A stretch of DNA of 64,000 bases from Hyphomicrobiales bacterium (GCA_017302635.1 JAFLCX010000001.1:558001-622000); one strand, 5' to 3'; positions 19,637 through 28,295 are shown, numbered from the stretch's first letter. Numbers and translations are program-made. Notes: a model not told the origin generated them from the sequence alone.

Positions 19637-21118
19637 CTACGGATCGATCCGCTGCGGGCGCGGATAGAGCACGCGGTTGGCCTGTTGCTCCAGTGTTGAC
19701 GTCGTGCGTGGCGGCAAGGGCTGGTTCGGGACGGTCAATTTCGGACGGGCTGCGGGTATCGCACTCGTCGGTGTTTCGTCCGGCGCGCTCGAGAGAATCG
19801 CCAACTGATCAAGCCCGTACACATCATCGCGGAAATGCGTCACGCCATCGGGGGTGACATAGCCGGTCAGATAGGCCCAGATCACCGGCACCGGCTCCTT
19901 GAGGCGGATATCCTTGCGGGCATCGTTTTTCAGAATGTCATCGACATCCGTGCGATCCCACGGTCCGCCACCGGGGCCGGGCATGGGTGCAAGCAGCCAG
20001 GTGACGAAATCACGCACGCTCTCGACGCGCACACAACCCGAGGAATGGAACCGGTCATCGCGCGCGAAAAGGCGTTTCGAGGGCGTATCGTGCATGTAGA
20101 CCGCCTCGCGGTTGGGCATGTCGATGCGGATCTGCCCCAGCGAGTTTCCCGAGCCGGAATCCTGCCGCAGGGTGAAAGCAGTCGCGCGCTCGGTTGACCA
20201 ATCGATCCGTGTCGGCTCGATCTCGACCCCGCTCGCGCCGAAGATGCGGATCTTCGATTTCGCGAGATAGGACGGGTCTTTCTGCATCTTCGGGATGATA
20301 TCCTTCTTGATGATCGAGACTGGCACGGTCCATGTCGGGTTGAAATTCACATTGGTGATACGGGTTTCGACCTCCGGCGAGGGACGATCGGGCTTGCCCA
20401 CCACCGCGATGTGCCGCCGCTCCACTTGCCCCGCCGCGATGGCCTCCACCGATGCCGAAGGGATGTTGACCACCACATAGCGCGCGCCATAGGCGAAGTT
20501 GCGCACGTGCAGGCGCCTGGCGCTCTCGTTGAGCGCCTGATAGCGCTCATGCGCTGTTACATTGAGCGCGCGCAAGGTGATATTCCCCACTAAACCGGTT
20601 TGCGCGAGGCCGTGGCGGCCCTGAAACAGTTTCACCGACTGAACAAGACCCGCATCGAAATCCGGGTTGTTTGCCTGAGCAGGGTCGAGATCCCCCTCAC
20701 GCGCGAGGCGCTGACGCAGCAGAATAACCGCCTCGCCGCTTTGGCCCTGTTTCAGAACCTGGCCCTGCGGCAGCTTCGGCCACCCGCCAGTCAGGGCGAT
20801 CTGGCGATAGCGCTCGGCCGCGTCCTGAATGGCATCCGCCGCACCGGGATAGATGGTGGGGCGAGGATCGTTTTTCGCGACCACACGCGTCAGCGGCAGG
20901 GGGGGCGGGGCAACCTTCGGCTTGGCTTTGGCGAGCGGCTGGGACTTCGCCTTTTCAGGCACGACCGCTGGATCGGGCGTGGATTTCTCAGGCGCGGGCG
21001 GCTGCCCTACGAGCGGCACAGGCGCCGGCGGCGCGACCTGCGCAGCTGCGAGGGTCGTGATCAGACAACCAGCAAGGATGAGGGCAGCACGCACGAGGAA
21101 CGCTACTCCGGAGAACAT
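19637..21118 (-). CDS. Periplasmic L,D-transpeptidase with peptidoglycan-binding domain
   Basis: 493 residues of the YcbB/LdtD type. A signal segment (about 1-25) is followed by a Pro/Lys/Ala-rich spacer, a PG_binding_1 domain (about 125-185: QGQVLKQGQSGEAVILLRQR, LVGNITLRALN), and a YkuD catalytic domain. The catalytic domain has the HDTPSKRLFARDDRFHSSGC region (Cys362) with Arg after it. It likely forms 3-3 cross-links or attaches proteins to murein. Such cross-links are abundant in Hyphomicrobiales. Ends 2 bases from the convergent PdhS-like gene; no terminator hairpin lies between them. Confidence 0.9.
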   Translation of the reverse strand: MFSGVAFLVRAALILAGCLITTLAAAQVAPPAPVPLVGQPPAPEKSTPDPAVVPEKAKSQPLAKAKPKVAPPPLPLTRVVAKNDPRPTIYPGAADAIQDAAERYRQIALTGGWPKLPQGQVLKQGQSGEAVILLRQRLAREGDLDPAQANNPDFDAGLVQSVKLFQGRHGLAQTGLVGNITLRALNVTAHERYQALNESARRLHVRNFAYGARYVVVNIPSASVEAIAAGQVERRHIAVVGKPDRPSPEVETRITNVNFNPTWTVPVSIIKKDIIPKMQKDPSYLAKSKIRIFGASGVEIEPTRIDWSTERATAFTLRQDSGSGNSLGQIRIDMPNREAVYMHDTPSKRLFARDDRFHSSGCVRVESVRDFVTWLLAPMPGPGGGPWDRTDVDDILKNDARKDIRLKEPVPVIWAYLTGYVTPDGVTHFRDDVYGLDQLAILSSAPDETPTSAIPAARPKLTVPNQPLPPRTTSTLEQQANRVLYPRPQRIDP

Positions 21119-21256
21119 TCCGGTTAACCATAGCAGCGCATGGTAAACGAATTGGTGGGGCGCAGGGTTGCGGGGGGCCTCTCACTTGCATGGCCGGCTT
21201 GACCCGGACATCCCATCTGGATCACCAGCTCAAGGCCGGTGATGACAAATTTCAGT

Positions 21257-21949
21257 TCACCCCTCCACCACCACTATGTGCAGCGCCCGGGGCCCATGCG
21301 CGCCGAGCAGGATGGTCTGCTCGATATCGCCCGAACGCGATGGACCGGTGATGAAATTCACCGTGCGGGGCATCTCGCCCTTTCCGAACTTCTTGCGGAT
21401 GCGCTGCCAGATGGTTTCGAGATCGGAGACCAGATCAGCCGCATGCAGCACGACGATGTGATTGTCCGGCAGGAAATTCAGCGTCGTCGGGTTCTCGTGG
21501 CCCGAAACCAGCGCGAGAGTGCCGGTTTCGGCAATTGCACTCTCGGCATGGGAAATCGCCGAGAGATCGAGCCCATGGGAACGCCCCTTCTCGACATCAA
21601 TGGATGTCTCTTTCCACGGCATCGCCGAAAGGCGCGGGTCATCCCCCATGCGCAAAGCGGCGGGCAGGTTGTTGTCGCGCAGGTAGCGCGCGACCTCGCC
21701 GGGCACGTCCTTTGCCGAGGCCACACGGGCGACGGTGGCCTGCACGCCTTCGGCTTTTTCGACAAAAAGCCTGAGCTTTCCCGCAGCGTCGAGTTGCGCG
21801 CGGGCTGGAATGACGCCTTTGGGCGAACGATCGAGCCGGTCCTCGGCAATCGAGGCACGGATACGCTCATCGCCCTTCACAGCGAGCGAGCGGCGGATGG
21901 AGGCAAAAATGGTGTCGCGGGAGGTCATTTCGCGGCCCTTTTCTTCCAT
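21257..21949 (-). CDS. lutC: Lactate utilisation protein C (LutC/YkgG)
   Basis: A 230-residue LUD-domain protein, third component of the LutABC complex that oxidises L-lactate to pyruvate. Visible are the N-terminal SRDTIFASIRRSL helix, GISHAESAIAETGTLALVSG-like segment (SAISHAESAIAETGTL) and LNFLPDNHIVVL. The start overlaps the lutB end by 25 bases, so translation is coupled. Last gene of lutABC. Confidence 0.9.
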   Translation of the reverse strand: MEEKGREMTSRDTIFASIRRSLAVKGDERIRASIAEDRLDRSPKGVIPARAQLDAAGKLRLFVEKAEGVQATVARVASAKDVPGEVARYLRDNNLPAALRMGDDPRLSAMPWKETSIDVEKGRSHGLDLSAISHAESAIAETGTLALVSGHENPTTLNFLPDNHIVVLHAADLVSDLETIWQRIRKKFGKGEMPRTVNFITGPSRSGDIEQTILLGAHGPRALHIVVVEG

Positions 21950-23349
21950 TTGGCCTGGAAGGTCTCGCCCTCCGGCACGGCGAAATCGCGATATTGCGTC
22001 CAGGCGCCGGCGCCGGGCAGCGATTGAAAGCTGCCCTTGTTGCGTCCCAGCAGTTTCATCGATTTAGCGGCAAGGCGCGTCGAGAGCCGGTAGAGCCACG
22101 GCTTTTTCGCGAAAAATGCCCAGAAGCCAAGGCCATAGCGCGCCACGGCGGGGTTGAGGTTGCGCTCGAATTCGCGCTCGCGCCAATGGCGCATCATTTT
22201 TGGCAGCGGGATTTTCATCGGGCAGACGCTCTCGCAGCGCCCACAGAACGTGGAAGCGTTCGGCAGATGCCCCGCCTTGTCCACGCCGATCAGCGACGGC
22301 GTGAGCACCGAGCCCATCGGCCCCGGATAGATCCAGCCATAGGCATGCCCGCCGATCTGGTGATAGACCGGGCAATGGTTCATGCAGGCCGCGCAACGGA
22401 TGCAGCGGAGCATATCCTGAAATTCGGTGCCGAGCATGGCCGAACGGCCATTATCGAGCAGCACGACGTGATATTCCTCTGGCCCGTCGACATCGGTTGC
22501 GCGACGCGGCCCGGTCGAGAGCGTGGTGTAGACGCTCATCTCCTGCCCAGTGGCCGAGCGCGCGAGCACACGCAGGATCTGGCTCGTATCCTCCAGAGTG
22601 GGCACCACCTTCTCGATCGAAGCCACAACCACATGCACGCGCGGCAAAAGCTGGGTGAGATCGCCATTGCCCTCGTTCGTGACGATGACCGAGGTGCCCG
22701 TCTCGGCGATCAGAAAATTCGCACCGGTGATCCCGACATCCGCCACGAGGAACTTCTCGCGCAGCATCGTGCGCGCTTCGGTCAGCAAGGAGGTTTTTTC
22801 TGTCAGGTCGCGCTTGGGGTCGAGATTGGTGTGGACGCGGCGGAAATCCGCCTCGATCTGGTCTTTTGTCAAATGAACCGCCGGCGCGATGATGTGGCTG
22901 GGAGCCTCACCCCTGAGCTGGATGATGTATTCTCCGAGATCCGTCTCGACCGGCACCACACCATTCGCTTCGAGATGGGCGTTGAGACCGATCTCTTCGG
23001 TGATCATGGATTTGCCCTTGGTCACGGTGCGCGCACCCGCCTTGCGGCAGATGTCGAGCACGATCGCGCGGGCTTCGGCGGCATCGACGGCAAAATGCAC
23101 GTGCCCGCCGCTTTCCTTGACCTTCTGCTCGTAGCGCTCGAGGTAGAGATCGAGGTGCTCGAGCGTGTGGTTCTTGATTTCCTTCGCGCTCTCGCGCAGC
23201 GCTTCGAATTCGGGCAGGGCCTCAACCGCCTTGACCCGCTTGTCGATGAAGTTCTGGCGCACATTTTTCAGCGCGCGTGGCACGCCGCCATCCTGAATGG
23301 CCTTGGCGGCGTTGTCCTTGAAGGTGTGGCTGGTCGGACGGCTGCTCAT
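21925..23349 (-). CDS. lutB: Lactate utilisation iron-sulfur protein B (LutB/YkgF)
   Basis: 474 residues. An N-terminal LUD domain (residues about 70-300, with TVTKGKSMITEEIGLN and GITGANFLIAETGT) is followed by a two-cluster ferredoxin domain with CIRCAACMNHCP and FCGRCESVCPMKIP, each supplying Cys for a [4Fe-4S]. The C-terminal DUF3390-like tail is present. It passes electrons in cytosolic L-lactate oxidation with LutA and LutC. ATGA overlap with lutA. Confidence 0.93.
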   Translation of the reverse strand: MSSRPTSHTFKDNAAKAIQDGGVPRALKNVRQNFIDKRVKAVEALPEFEALRESAKEIKNHTLEHLDLYLERYEQKVKESGGHVHFAVDAAEARAIVLDICRKAGARTVTKGKSMITEEIGLNAHLEANGVVPVETDLGEYIIQLRGEAPSHIIAPAVHLTKDQIEADFRRVHTNLDPKRDLTEKTSLLTEARTMLREKFLVADVGITGANFLIAETGTSVIVTNEGNGDLTQLLPRVHVVVASIEKVVPTLEDTSQILRVLARSATGQEMSVYTTLSTGPRRATDVDGPEEYHVVLLDNGRSAMLGTEFQDMLRCIRCAACMNHCPVYHQIGGHAYGWIYPGPMGSVLTPSLIGVDKAGHLPNASTFCGRCESVCPMKIPLPKMMRHWREREFERNLNPAVARYGLGFWAFFAKKPWLYRLSTRLAAKSMKLLGRNKGSFQSLPGAGAWTQYRDFAVPEGETFQAKWKKRAAK

Positions 23350-24131
23350 GCGGTTTTCTCCCCCGCTTTGCCGATCGCCGGCTCATTCGCCATGTCGGCA
23401 AGCACTTCCGCCACGTGACGCACTTCGATCTCGGAGCCCATGCGCGAGAGTTTCCCGGCCATGTTCAACAGGCAGCCGAGATCGCCTGCGAGCAAGGTTT
23501 TGGCGCCCGAGGCTTCGATATTTGCGCATTTCTCGCTGACGATCTGGTCGGAGATCGGGCCATATTTGACCGCGAACGTTCCGCCAAACCCGCAACAAAC
23601 CTCCGAGTCCTTCATCTCGACAAGATCAAGCCCATCGACTGTGCCGAGCAGGCGGCGCGGCTGGCTCTTGATGCCAAGCTCACGCAGGCCGGAGCAGCTG
23701 TCATGATAGGTGCAGGAGCCCTTGTGGCTCGCCTCGACCTTCATCACACCGAGGATATCGGTGAGAAACGAAACCAGTTCGAAGGTCTTCGACGCGAGTT
23801 TCTCGGCACGCCCCGAAAGGCCGGGGTCATCGGCGAACAATTCGGGGTAATGCTTGGCAATCATACCGCCGCAGGAGCCCGAGGGAACCACCACGTAATC
23901 ATAGCCCTCGAAAGCCTCGATCATCTGAAGCGCGAGTTCCTGCGTGGTGCGACGGTCGCCGGAATTGAAGGCCGGCTGCCCGCAGCAGGTCTGCGCCGGC
24001 ACCTCCACCACGCAGCCAGCCTGTTCGAGCAGCTTGGCTGCCGCGAAGCCGATCGAGGGTCGGACGATATCCACGAGGCAGGTCGCGAACAGCGCAACCC
24101 GGAGTTTCGCACCCGGCTCCGGCCGGGGCAT
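23346..24131 (-). CDS. lutA: Lactate utilisation protein A (LutA/YkgE), CCG-domain protein
   Basis: 261 residues with two CCG (heterodisulfide-reductase-type) domains: AQTCCGQPAFNSGD near residue 45 and DSEVCCGFGGTFAVKYG near residue 195, plus PSGSCGGM and CTYHDSC cysteines. The start MPRPEPGAKLRVALFATC at 24131 fits the family; an in-frame extension to 24347 has no family features. First gene of the operon. No lactate permease or LutR-type regulator is adjacent. A perfect CGGGCG/CGCCCG hairpin lies 34 bases upstream of the start. Confidence 0.9.
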   Translation of the reverse strand: MPRPEPGAKLRVALFATCLVDIVRPSIGFAAAKLLEQAGCVVEVPAQTCCGQPAFNSGDRRTTQELALQMIEAFEGYDYVVVPSGSCGGMIAKHYPELFADDPGLSGRAEKLASKTFELVSFLTDILGVMKVEASHKGSCTYHDSCSGLRELGIKSQPRRLLGTVDGLDLVEMKDSEVCCGFGGTFAVKYGPISDQIVSEKCANIEASGAKTLLAGDLGCLLNMAGKLSRMGSEIEVRHVAEVLADMANEPAIGKAGEKTA

Positions 24132-24469
24132 TCTGGCATTCCCGCTCTTCTCCACGCGACCAAACGGGCGTTTCCGCCCGCCTCCCTTGGTTGCACTCGC
24201 CTTGGCGGCTATCCGGCCGCCGGTTGCTATTGTTGTAGGCACCGGTTCATATCGGGGGCAAGCATCCAAAAGGTCCATGCGGGTCGATTTTCCGGGTCGC
24301 GCATCGGAGCAAGAATTGAAAGCATTCGGTTTCGACCAAAATGTCACAGACAGCGGTCAGATCAGATATCCATTGCAAAGAGATATTGCCAATCGACTTG
24401 GCCACGGTTGGAATTTTGGATGCGGCCAAACATTTGAATGATCATGGCTTTCTGATCACTTTGGCACGG
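24132..24469. other. Intergenic region between lutABC and the phosphopantetheinyl transferase gene
   Basis: 338 bases between divergent genes. It holds a small perfect hairpin (CGGGCG TTTC CGCCCG, 24165-24180) in the lutA leader. The right part is lower in GC than its surroundings. If the transferase starts at the more upstream ATG (24341), the last third is coding. No tRNA or recognisable operator was seen. Confidence 0.5.
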
Positions 24470-25102
24470 ATGGCCACTCAGCCTGCAAACCTTCCGGACT
24501 CGACAACCCTGGAGAAGCAGCTTGCCGAAGGTCATCGCGACGACCGACAGCGGCAAGGCTTCCTCGCGCGACGTCGGATCGCCCGGGCGATCCTGGCTGC
24601 CGAGGCTGGTGTCGATCCTCAGGCGGTGACGATCACCCACGGGGAAAGCGGCGAGCCCATCGTCGCCATGCCGGGAGGCCGATTTCATCTCTCCTTTTCG
24701 GCGCGAGCGGACATCGCGCTGATCGGCATCGCCAGGAGCCCGATCGGCGTGGATATCGAGATCATCGGGCCGGGCATGCTCATTCCGCTCAACATGCTGC
24801 GCGCGGATGAGCGCACCCTGCTGGAGGCGCTGCCCGAGGGTGCTCGGGCATCCGCCTTCTGCAGGCTGTGGACCGCCAAGGAAGCCGTGGTAAAGGCCCT
24901 GCATTGCGGTTTTCAGATGCCGCCGGAGGCGATTCACGTCGATGGCTGGAATACAGGCGACACGCTGACACTGACGGCTCTGGAGACCCGACCGGGCGGG
25001 GTCACAGCGGAGGCCTCAGCATGGCACTTGAAAACGTGGCCCAATCTGGTAGTTGCCGAAGAGACCGGTGGGCTTGTCGTGGGGGCGGCCTGCATCGCAT
25101 GA
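24470..25102 (+). CDS. 4'-phosphopantetheinyl transferase (Sfp/AcpT superfamily)
   Basis: About 210 residues. The enzyme moves 4'-phosphopantetheine from CoA to a carrier-protein serine. The family signature is intact: IGVDIEIIG (Mg-binding Asp and Glu) and LWTAKEAVVKAL (WxxKEAxxK). LARRRIARAILA and GRFHLSFSARADIALIGI are the usual CoA-binding and core strands. An in-frame ATG at 24341 would add 43 residues; neither start has a clear ribosome site. No polyketide or NRPS gene is nearby, so the acceptor is unknown. Confidence 0.88.
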   Translation: MATQPANLPDSTTLEKQLAEGHRDDRQRQGFLARRRIARAILAAEAGVDPQAVTITHGESGEPIVAMPGGRFHLSFSARADIALIGIARSPIGVDIEIIGPGMLIPLNMLRADERTLLEALPEGARASAFCRLWTAKEAVVKALHCGFQMPPEAIHVDGWNTGDTLTLTALETRPGGVTAEASAWHLKTWPNLVVAEETGGLVVGAACIA

Positions 25103-25155
25103 CGTCAGCGAGAGCCGGGAACCCGCGATTGCTCAAGATCGCCGAGTAGAGCCCG

Positions 25156-25902
25156 ATGGAATTCATTACGCCTTACATCATCCCGGTCCTCCAGATCATC
25201 TGGATTGACCTTCTGCTCTCGGGCGACAACGCGGTCGTCATCGCCATGGCCTGCCGCGCCCTGCCCCCGCATCAACGCCGTATCGGCATGATTCTGGGGG
25301 CTGGAACGGCCATCGGTTTGCGAATCGTCTTTGCGATTTTCATCACCTATCTGCTGGGCGTGCCCCTGCTGAAAGTGGTGGGCGGCGCCTTGCTGCTCTG
25401 GATCGGCGTGAAACTCGCATTGGGCGAGGAAGATGCCGGCCACGAGGTGGAGTCGAGCGAAAATCTCTGGCGTGCAGTGCGCACCATCGCGATCGCCGAC
25501 GCCGTGATGAGTCTCGACAACGTGGTCGCAATTGCGGCTGCGGCGGGCGGCAATATCTGGCTTTTCATCTTCGGCCTTCTTCTCTCGATCCCGCTGATTA
25601 TCTTTGGCTCCACGCTGCTTTCGACCCTGATCGACCGTTTCCCCATCATCATCTGGGGTGGTGCGGCCTTGCTCGGCTGGATTGCAGGCGAGATGATTGT
25701 TTCGGACCCCTTCGTCATGAATTGGCTGAAGGGCATCAACCCGGGCTGGATCATCACGTCAGCCGCTTCCGACGGCCATGGCGGCACGACGATGATCACG
25801 AAACCGACCGGCTGGATCTTCTACGGAGCTGCTTTGGTTGGTGGTGCTGTGGTGCTGGCCATCGCCGGGTTCATCAAGTCGCGCGAGCCCAAGGAAGCGT
25901 GA
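25156..25902 (+). CDS. TerC/YjbE-family integral membrane protein
   Basis: 248 residues with about seven hydrophobic segments. Hallmarks are the acidic membrane motifs IDLLLSGDNAVVIAMA (residues 17-32) and AIADAVMSLDNVVAIAAAAG (about 113-132), where the paired Asp/Asn are thought to bind metal. Homologues of the TerC/YjbE/Alx group export Mn2+ or load it onto exported enzymes. The short leader (53 bases) has no room for a yybP-ykoY Mn riboswitch. Followed by a strong terminator. Confidence 0.9.
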   Translation: MEFITPYIIPVLQIIWIDLLLSGDNAVVIAMACRALPPHQRRIGMILGAGTAIGLRIVFAIFITYLLGVPLLKVVGGALLLWIGVKLALGEEDAGHEVESSENLWRAVRTIAIADAVMSLDNVVAIAAAAGGNIWLFIFGLLLSIPLIIFGSTLLSTLIDRFPIIIWGGAALLGWIAGEMIVSDPFVMNWLKGINPGWIITSAASDGHGGTTMITKPTGWIFYGAALVGGAVVLAIAGFIKSREPKEA

Positions 25903-25927
25903 GGGCGTCGCTCCGCACCAAACAAAC

Positions 25928-25959
25928 AAGGGCCTGGCGAAAGCCGGGCCTTTTCTTTT
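25928..25959 (+). terminator. Rho-independent terminator after the TerC-family gene
   Basis: GGCCTGGC, GAAA tetraloop, GCCGGGCC, then TTTTCTTTT; one G-U pair. It stops the upstream + gene. Confidence 0.92.
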
Positions 25960-25993
25960 GATGGGCAGAGTATTGCGTGGCGATTTTTGAGAT

Positions 25994-26070
25994 TGGTACA
26001 GTCGGGTGGACTTGAACCACCGACCTTCGGAGCCACAATCCGACGCTCTAACCAACTGAGCTACGACTGC
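25994..26070 (-). tRNA. tRNA-His (anticodon GTG), without G-1
   Basis: A full cloverleaf reads on the minus strand. Acceptor GCAGTCG pairs with CGACTGT, including a G1-U72 wobble. The D arm is AGCTCAGTTGGTTAGAGC. The anticodon arm is TCGGA-TTGTGGC-TCCGA, and the T arm is GGTGG-TTCAAGT-CCACC. The discriminator is A73 and CCA is encoded. Most bacterial tRNA-His carry an extra G-1 paired with C73; here position -1 is T and 73 is A. This is a known trait of a group of alphaproteobacteria with an unusual HisRS. Confidence 0.97.
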
Positions 26071-26134
26071 ATCCGGCGAGAGCCCTAGAGGCAAACGCCG
26101 TGGATTTCAAGCGCGACAACCGGCCTTGAAAAAG

Positions 26135-26168
26135 AAAAGGCCGGCACTCGCGGATGAGCACCGGCCTT
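26135..26168 (-). terminator. Rho-independent terminator after the second phasin gene
   Basis: AAAAGGCCGG, a 16-base loop, CCGGCCTT. On the minus strand the stem is followed by TTTTCTTTTTC, as expected for the phasin transcript. Confidence 0.85.
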
Positions 26169-26184
26169 CGGGCTTCGATTCTGT

Positions 26185-27084
26185 TCAGCGACGCAGGATC
26201 AGTTCGAAAGAGGCACGCAGCGGCGAGGTGACATCGTTGGCGATCTTGCCCGCCAGAGTGGCTACATCCTTGGAGCGGGTCTGGGCCGACTGGAACTGCG
26301 AGAGAACGAAGGCCTGCTGTGCCTTCACCAGATCGGGAATCGACTTGGCACCGGCAAGTGTCTTGGCATGATCGAGATTGGCATGGGTCTGCGCCTTGAC
26401 GATCTCGAACAGGGCAAAGCCAATCTCGCGCGAACCGCTCTGGGCCGCTTTCATGCTGTCTTCCAGACGGGTGGTGGCTGTCTCGGCGAATCCTTTCACC
26501 TCGGCGTAACGGCCGCGGAATTCGCTCAACGCCTTTTCCGTGTTGGCCCGCACATTTTCCTGCAGCATTGCGACAGGCTTCATCACATCCGCAATCGGGA
26601 ACATGTCGGTAGACTTGGTAGCGGCTTTCGGAGCGGGCTTGCCCGCCGGCTTCGGAGCGGCCTCGACAGCCTTCGGCAGCACGGGTGCTTTGGCAACAAC
26701 CGGAACCTTCGCCGCCTCAACCGGCTTCTGAACCGGAGCGACAGGCTTCGGGGCCGCAGGAGCTTCGACCTTTGCCGCGACAGGTGCCGCGGGCTTTGAT
26801 GCCTCAACTTTCACCGGCTCCATTTTTACCGGCTCGACCTTGACGGCCTCCACCTTAGCAGGCTCAGCCTTGACCGGCGCGATCTTCGGAGCATCAACCT
26901 TGGGGGTCTCGAACTTCGCCGCCACAACCGGGGCGGAGGCAGCCGGGGCCGGCTTGATGACGCCCGGCGCAACGGTGGCAGCGGGAACGGGCTTGACGGG
27001 AGAAATGGCAGGGTTGGCGGCGATCGGTGCGACAGGCGCAGGTTTGGCCGGCGCAACGAACGGCGGTTTCTTGGAATTGGCCAT
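26185..27084 (-). CDS. Phasin-family protein with long Lys/Pro/Ala/Val-rich N-terminal region
   Basis: 299 residues in two parts. Residues 1-159 are low-complexity, built from K-V-E-P/A and A-P-K-P type units (for example VKVEPVKMEPVKVEAS) with almost no aromatic residues; they are probably extended. Residues 160-299 are a helical phasin domain (PIADVMKPVAMLQENVRANT to TSPLRASFELILRR) that should bind polyhydroxyalkanoate granules. The basic repeat-rich part resembles the lysine/alanine/proline-rich DNA-binding tails of PhaM/PhaF-like phasins, which can tether granules to the nucleoid; that role is an inference. A TGC-N3-GCA site lies upstream. Confidence 0.82.
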   Translation of the reverse strand: MANSKKPPFVAPAKPAPVAPIAANPAISPVKPVPAATVAPGVIKPAPAASAPVVAAKFETPKVDAPKIAPVKAEPAKVEAVKVEPVKMEPVKVEASKPAAPVAAKVEAPAAPKPVAPVQKPVEAAKVPVVAKAPVLPKAVEAAPKPAGKPAPKAATKSTDMFPIADVMKPVAMLQENVRANTEKALSEFRGRYAEVKGFAETATTRLEDSMKAAQSGSREIGFALFEIVKAQTHANLDHAKTLAGAKSIPDLVKAQQAFVLSQFQSAQTRSKDVATLAGKIANDVTSPLRASFELILRR

Positions 27085-27203
27085 GGTCAGGCTCCTCGGA
27101 ATGGCGGGCTCCGGCTCAGGAGCCTCGAAAATGGCGGGAAAACAGCCCCTTTTACACTGGAATTGCTCGTATCACGCGAGATTGTGCGCCGCAACATTTT
27201 TTG

Positions 27204-27215
27204 TGCAATGCAACA
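27204..27215 (-). promoter_or_regulatory. Possible PhaR (AniA) operator upstream of the phasin gene
   Basis: TGCAATGCAACA lies 120 bases upstream of the phasin start, in an AT-rich stretch. It contains TGC-N3-GCA, the core reported for PhaR repressors of PHA genes in alphaproteobacteria. A second GCAACAT begins 19 bases away, about two helix turns. Based on pattern only. Confidence 0.35.
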
Positions 27216-27327
27216 TAATCCTTTGATCGCAAGCCTGTCAGGCCATTTGGACGTTCCTGGACATCAAGAACAGCGCTCGCGGCTTGACCGCCCGACTCCC
27301 CTATGGCAAGGGCTCGCAACGCGTTTC

Positions 27328-27402
27328 GCTGCGGTAGCTCAGTGGTAGAGCACTCCATTGGTAATGGAGAGGTCGAGAGTTCAATCCTCTCTCGCAGCAC
27401 CA
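27328..27402 (+). tRNA. tRNA-Thr (anticodon GGT)
   Basis: Complete cloverleaf. Acceptor GCTGCGG pairs with TCGCAGC (G7-U66 wobble). D arm GCTCAGTGGTAGAGC, anticodon arm CTCCA-TTGGTAA-TGGAG, T arm GAGAG-TTCAATC-CTCTC, discriminator A, encoded CCA. The accessory region begins downstream, but I found no integrase or duplicated tRNA end. Confidence 0.97.
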
Positions 27403-27618
27403 GCCATTCTCATGAAAACCGATGTTTTTCCGGTTCCGGCAGAGAAACTAGGCGATTTGAGCCGTTTACACGAGTGCGCTCCTTGCAGAGCGAGCTGATG
27501 GCGTCGCCTCCAAACTCAATCCTGTTCCGAGCGCGTTTCCGGCGTTTGTTGAATTCCTCCGGTTTGGAGCGGGAAAATGCGCGCGGCCCGAGAGCTATCC
27601 CGTCGAGCGCTCTCCTGG

Positions 27619-28295
27619 TTACTCGGCCTCCAGCATGGTTTGCCGAACCCGGCCCCGCATCGTCTCGGGATCCGGCAGAACGAGCGCCCCACGCGTTTTT
27701 TGTAGCAATCCATCGCGTTCCATCGCACCGAGCTCGCGCGTGATCTGTTCCCGTCGGCATCCAACGCGCGCGGCCAGTTCGTGATGGAAGGGCGGCGGCG
27801 AAACCACACGAGCGGGCGCGGCACGGAAAGCCGCAGCAGTTCGGCATAGAGTTTGTGCCGGATATCGAGCACGGTGTGCTCGAGAAGCCTCGCATTGAGA
27901 TCGCGAATGCGCCGGGCGAGAAGCTGCATGACCTTCTCCGCGAGCATCGGAGAAGAAGCCAGCATCTCGCGAAACAGGGCAGATCCAACGATACAGATCA
28001 CGGCTTTGGTCAGCGCTGTCACATTCGCCGAACGCGGCTCACCATCAATGGCGGAGAGTTCGCCGAAAAACTCGCCTTCACGCAGATCAGCCAGAATGAA
28101 TTCCTTGCCGCCGGGAGTCCGCATTTGGATGCGGACATCACCCGAAACGAGAAAATAAACATCGCTGGAAACATCCTCGAAATCGACAATCGACTGGCCT
28201 TCATCGATTTTTTTCCAGATGCACCGGCGCTCGAAGCGTACGAGGTCGAGGTCGGTGGCTCCCTTGAAAAAGGCGATTTGTGCGATCGATTGCAT
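27619..28295 (-). pseudogene. Crp/Fnr-family regulator interrupted by a single-base frameshift
   Basis: The gene starts at 28295 (MQSIAQIAFFKGATDLDL) with GGGAGG upstream. It encodes a cyclic-nucleotide-binding domain (about residues 8-125: DVYFLVSGDVRIQM, FILADLREGEFFGELSAIDG) and the dimer helix (LLARRIRDLNARLLEHTVLD). After LLRLSVPRP the frame is lost. The winged-helix DNA-binding domain continues in the -1 frame as VVSPPPFHHELAARVGCRRE, then QITRELGAMERDGLLQK, and stops at 27619. One missing base in the GCGCCCGCTCGTGTGG stretch (about 27803-27818) explains it. It may be a real mutation or an assembly error. It is divergent from an adenylate cyclase. Confidence 0.85.

Noticed and set aside
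21994-23418. Long open frame (474 codons) on the + strand
   Set aside because: It lies wholly antisense to lutB (and the lutA end). The translation is Arg/His/Asp-rich with no recognisable motif, as expected of a frame opposite a GC-rich gene.
25103-25155. yybP-ykoY manganese riboswitch before the TerC-family gene
   Set aside because: The leader is only 53 bases and lacks the conserved paired loops of that riboswitch.
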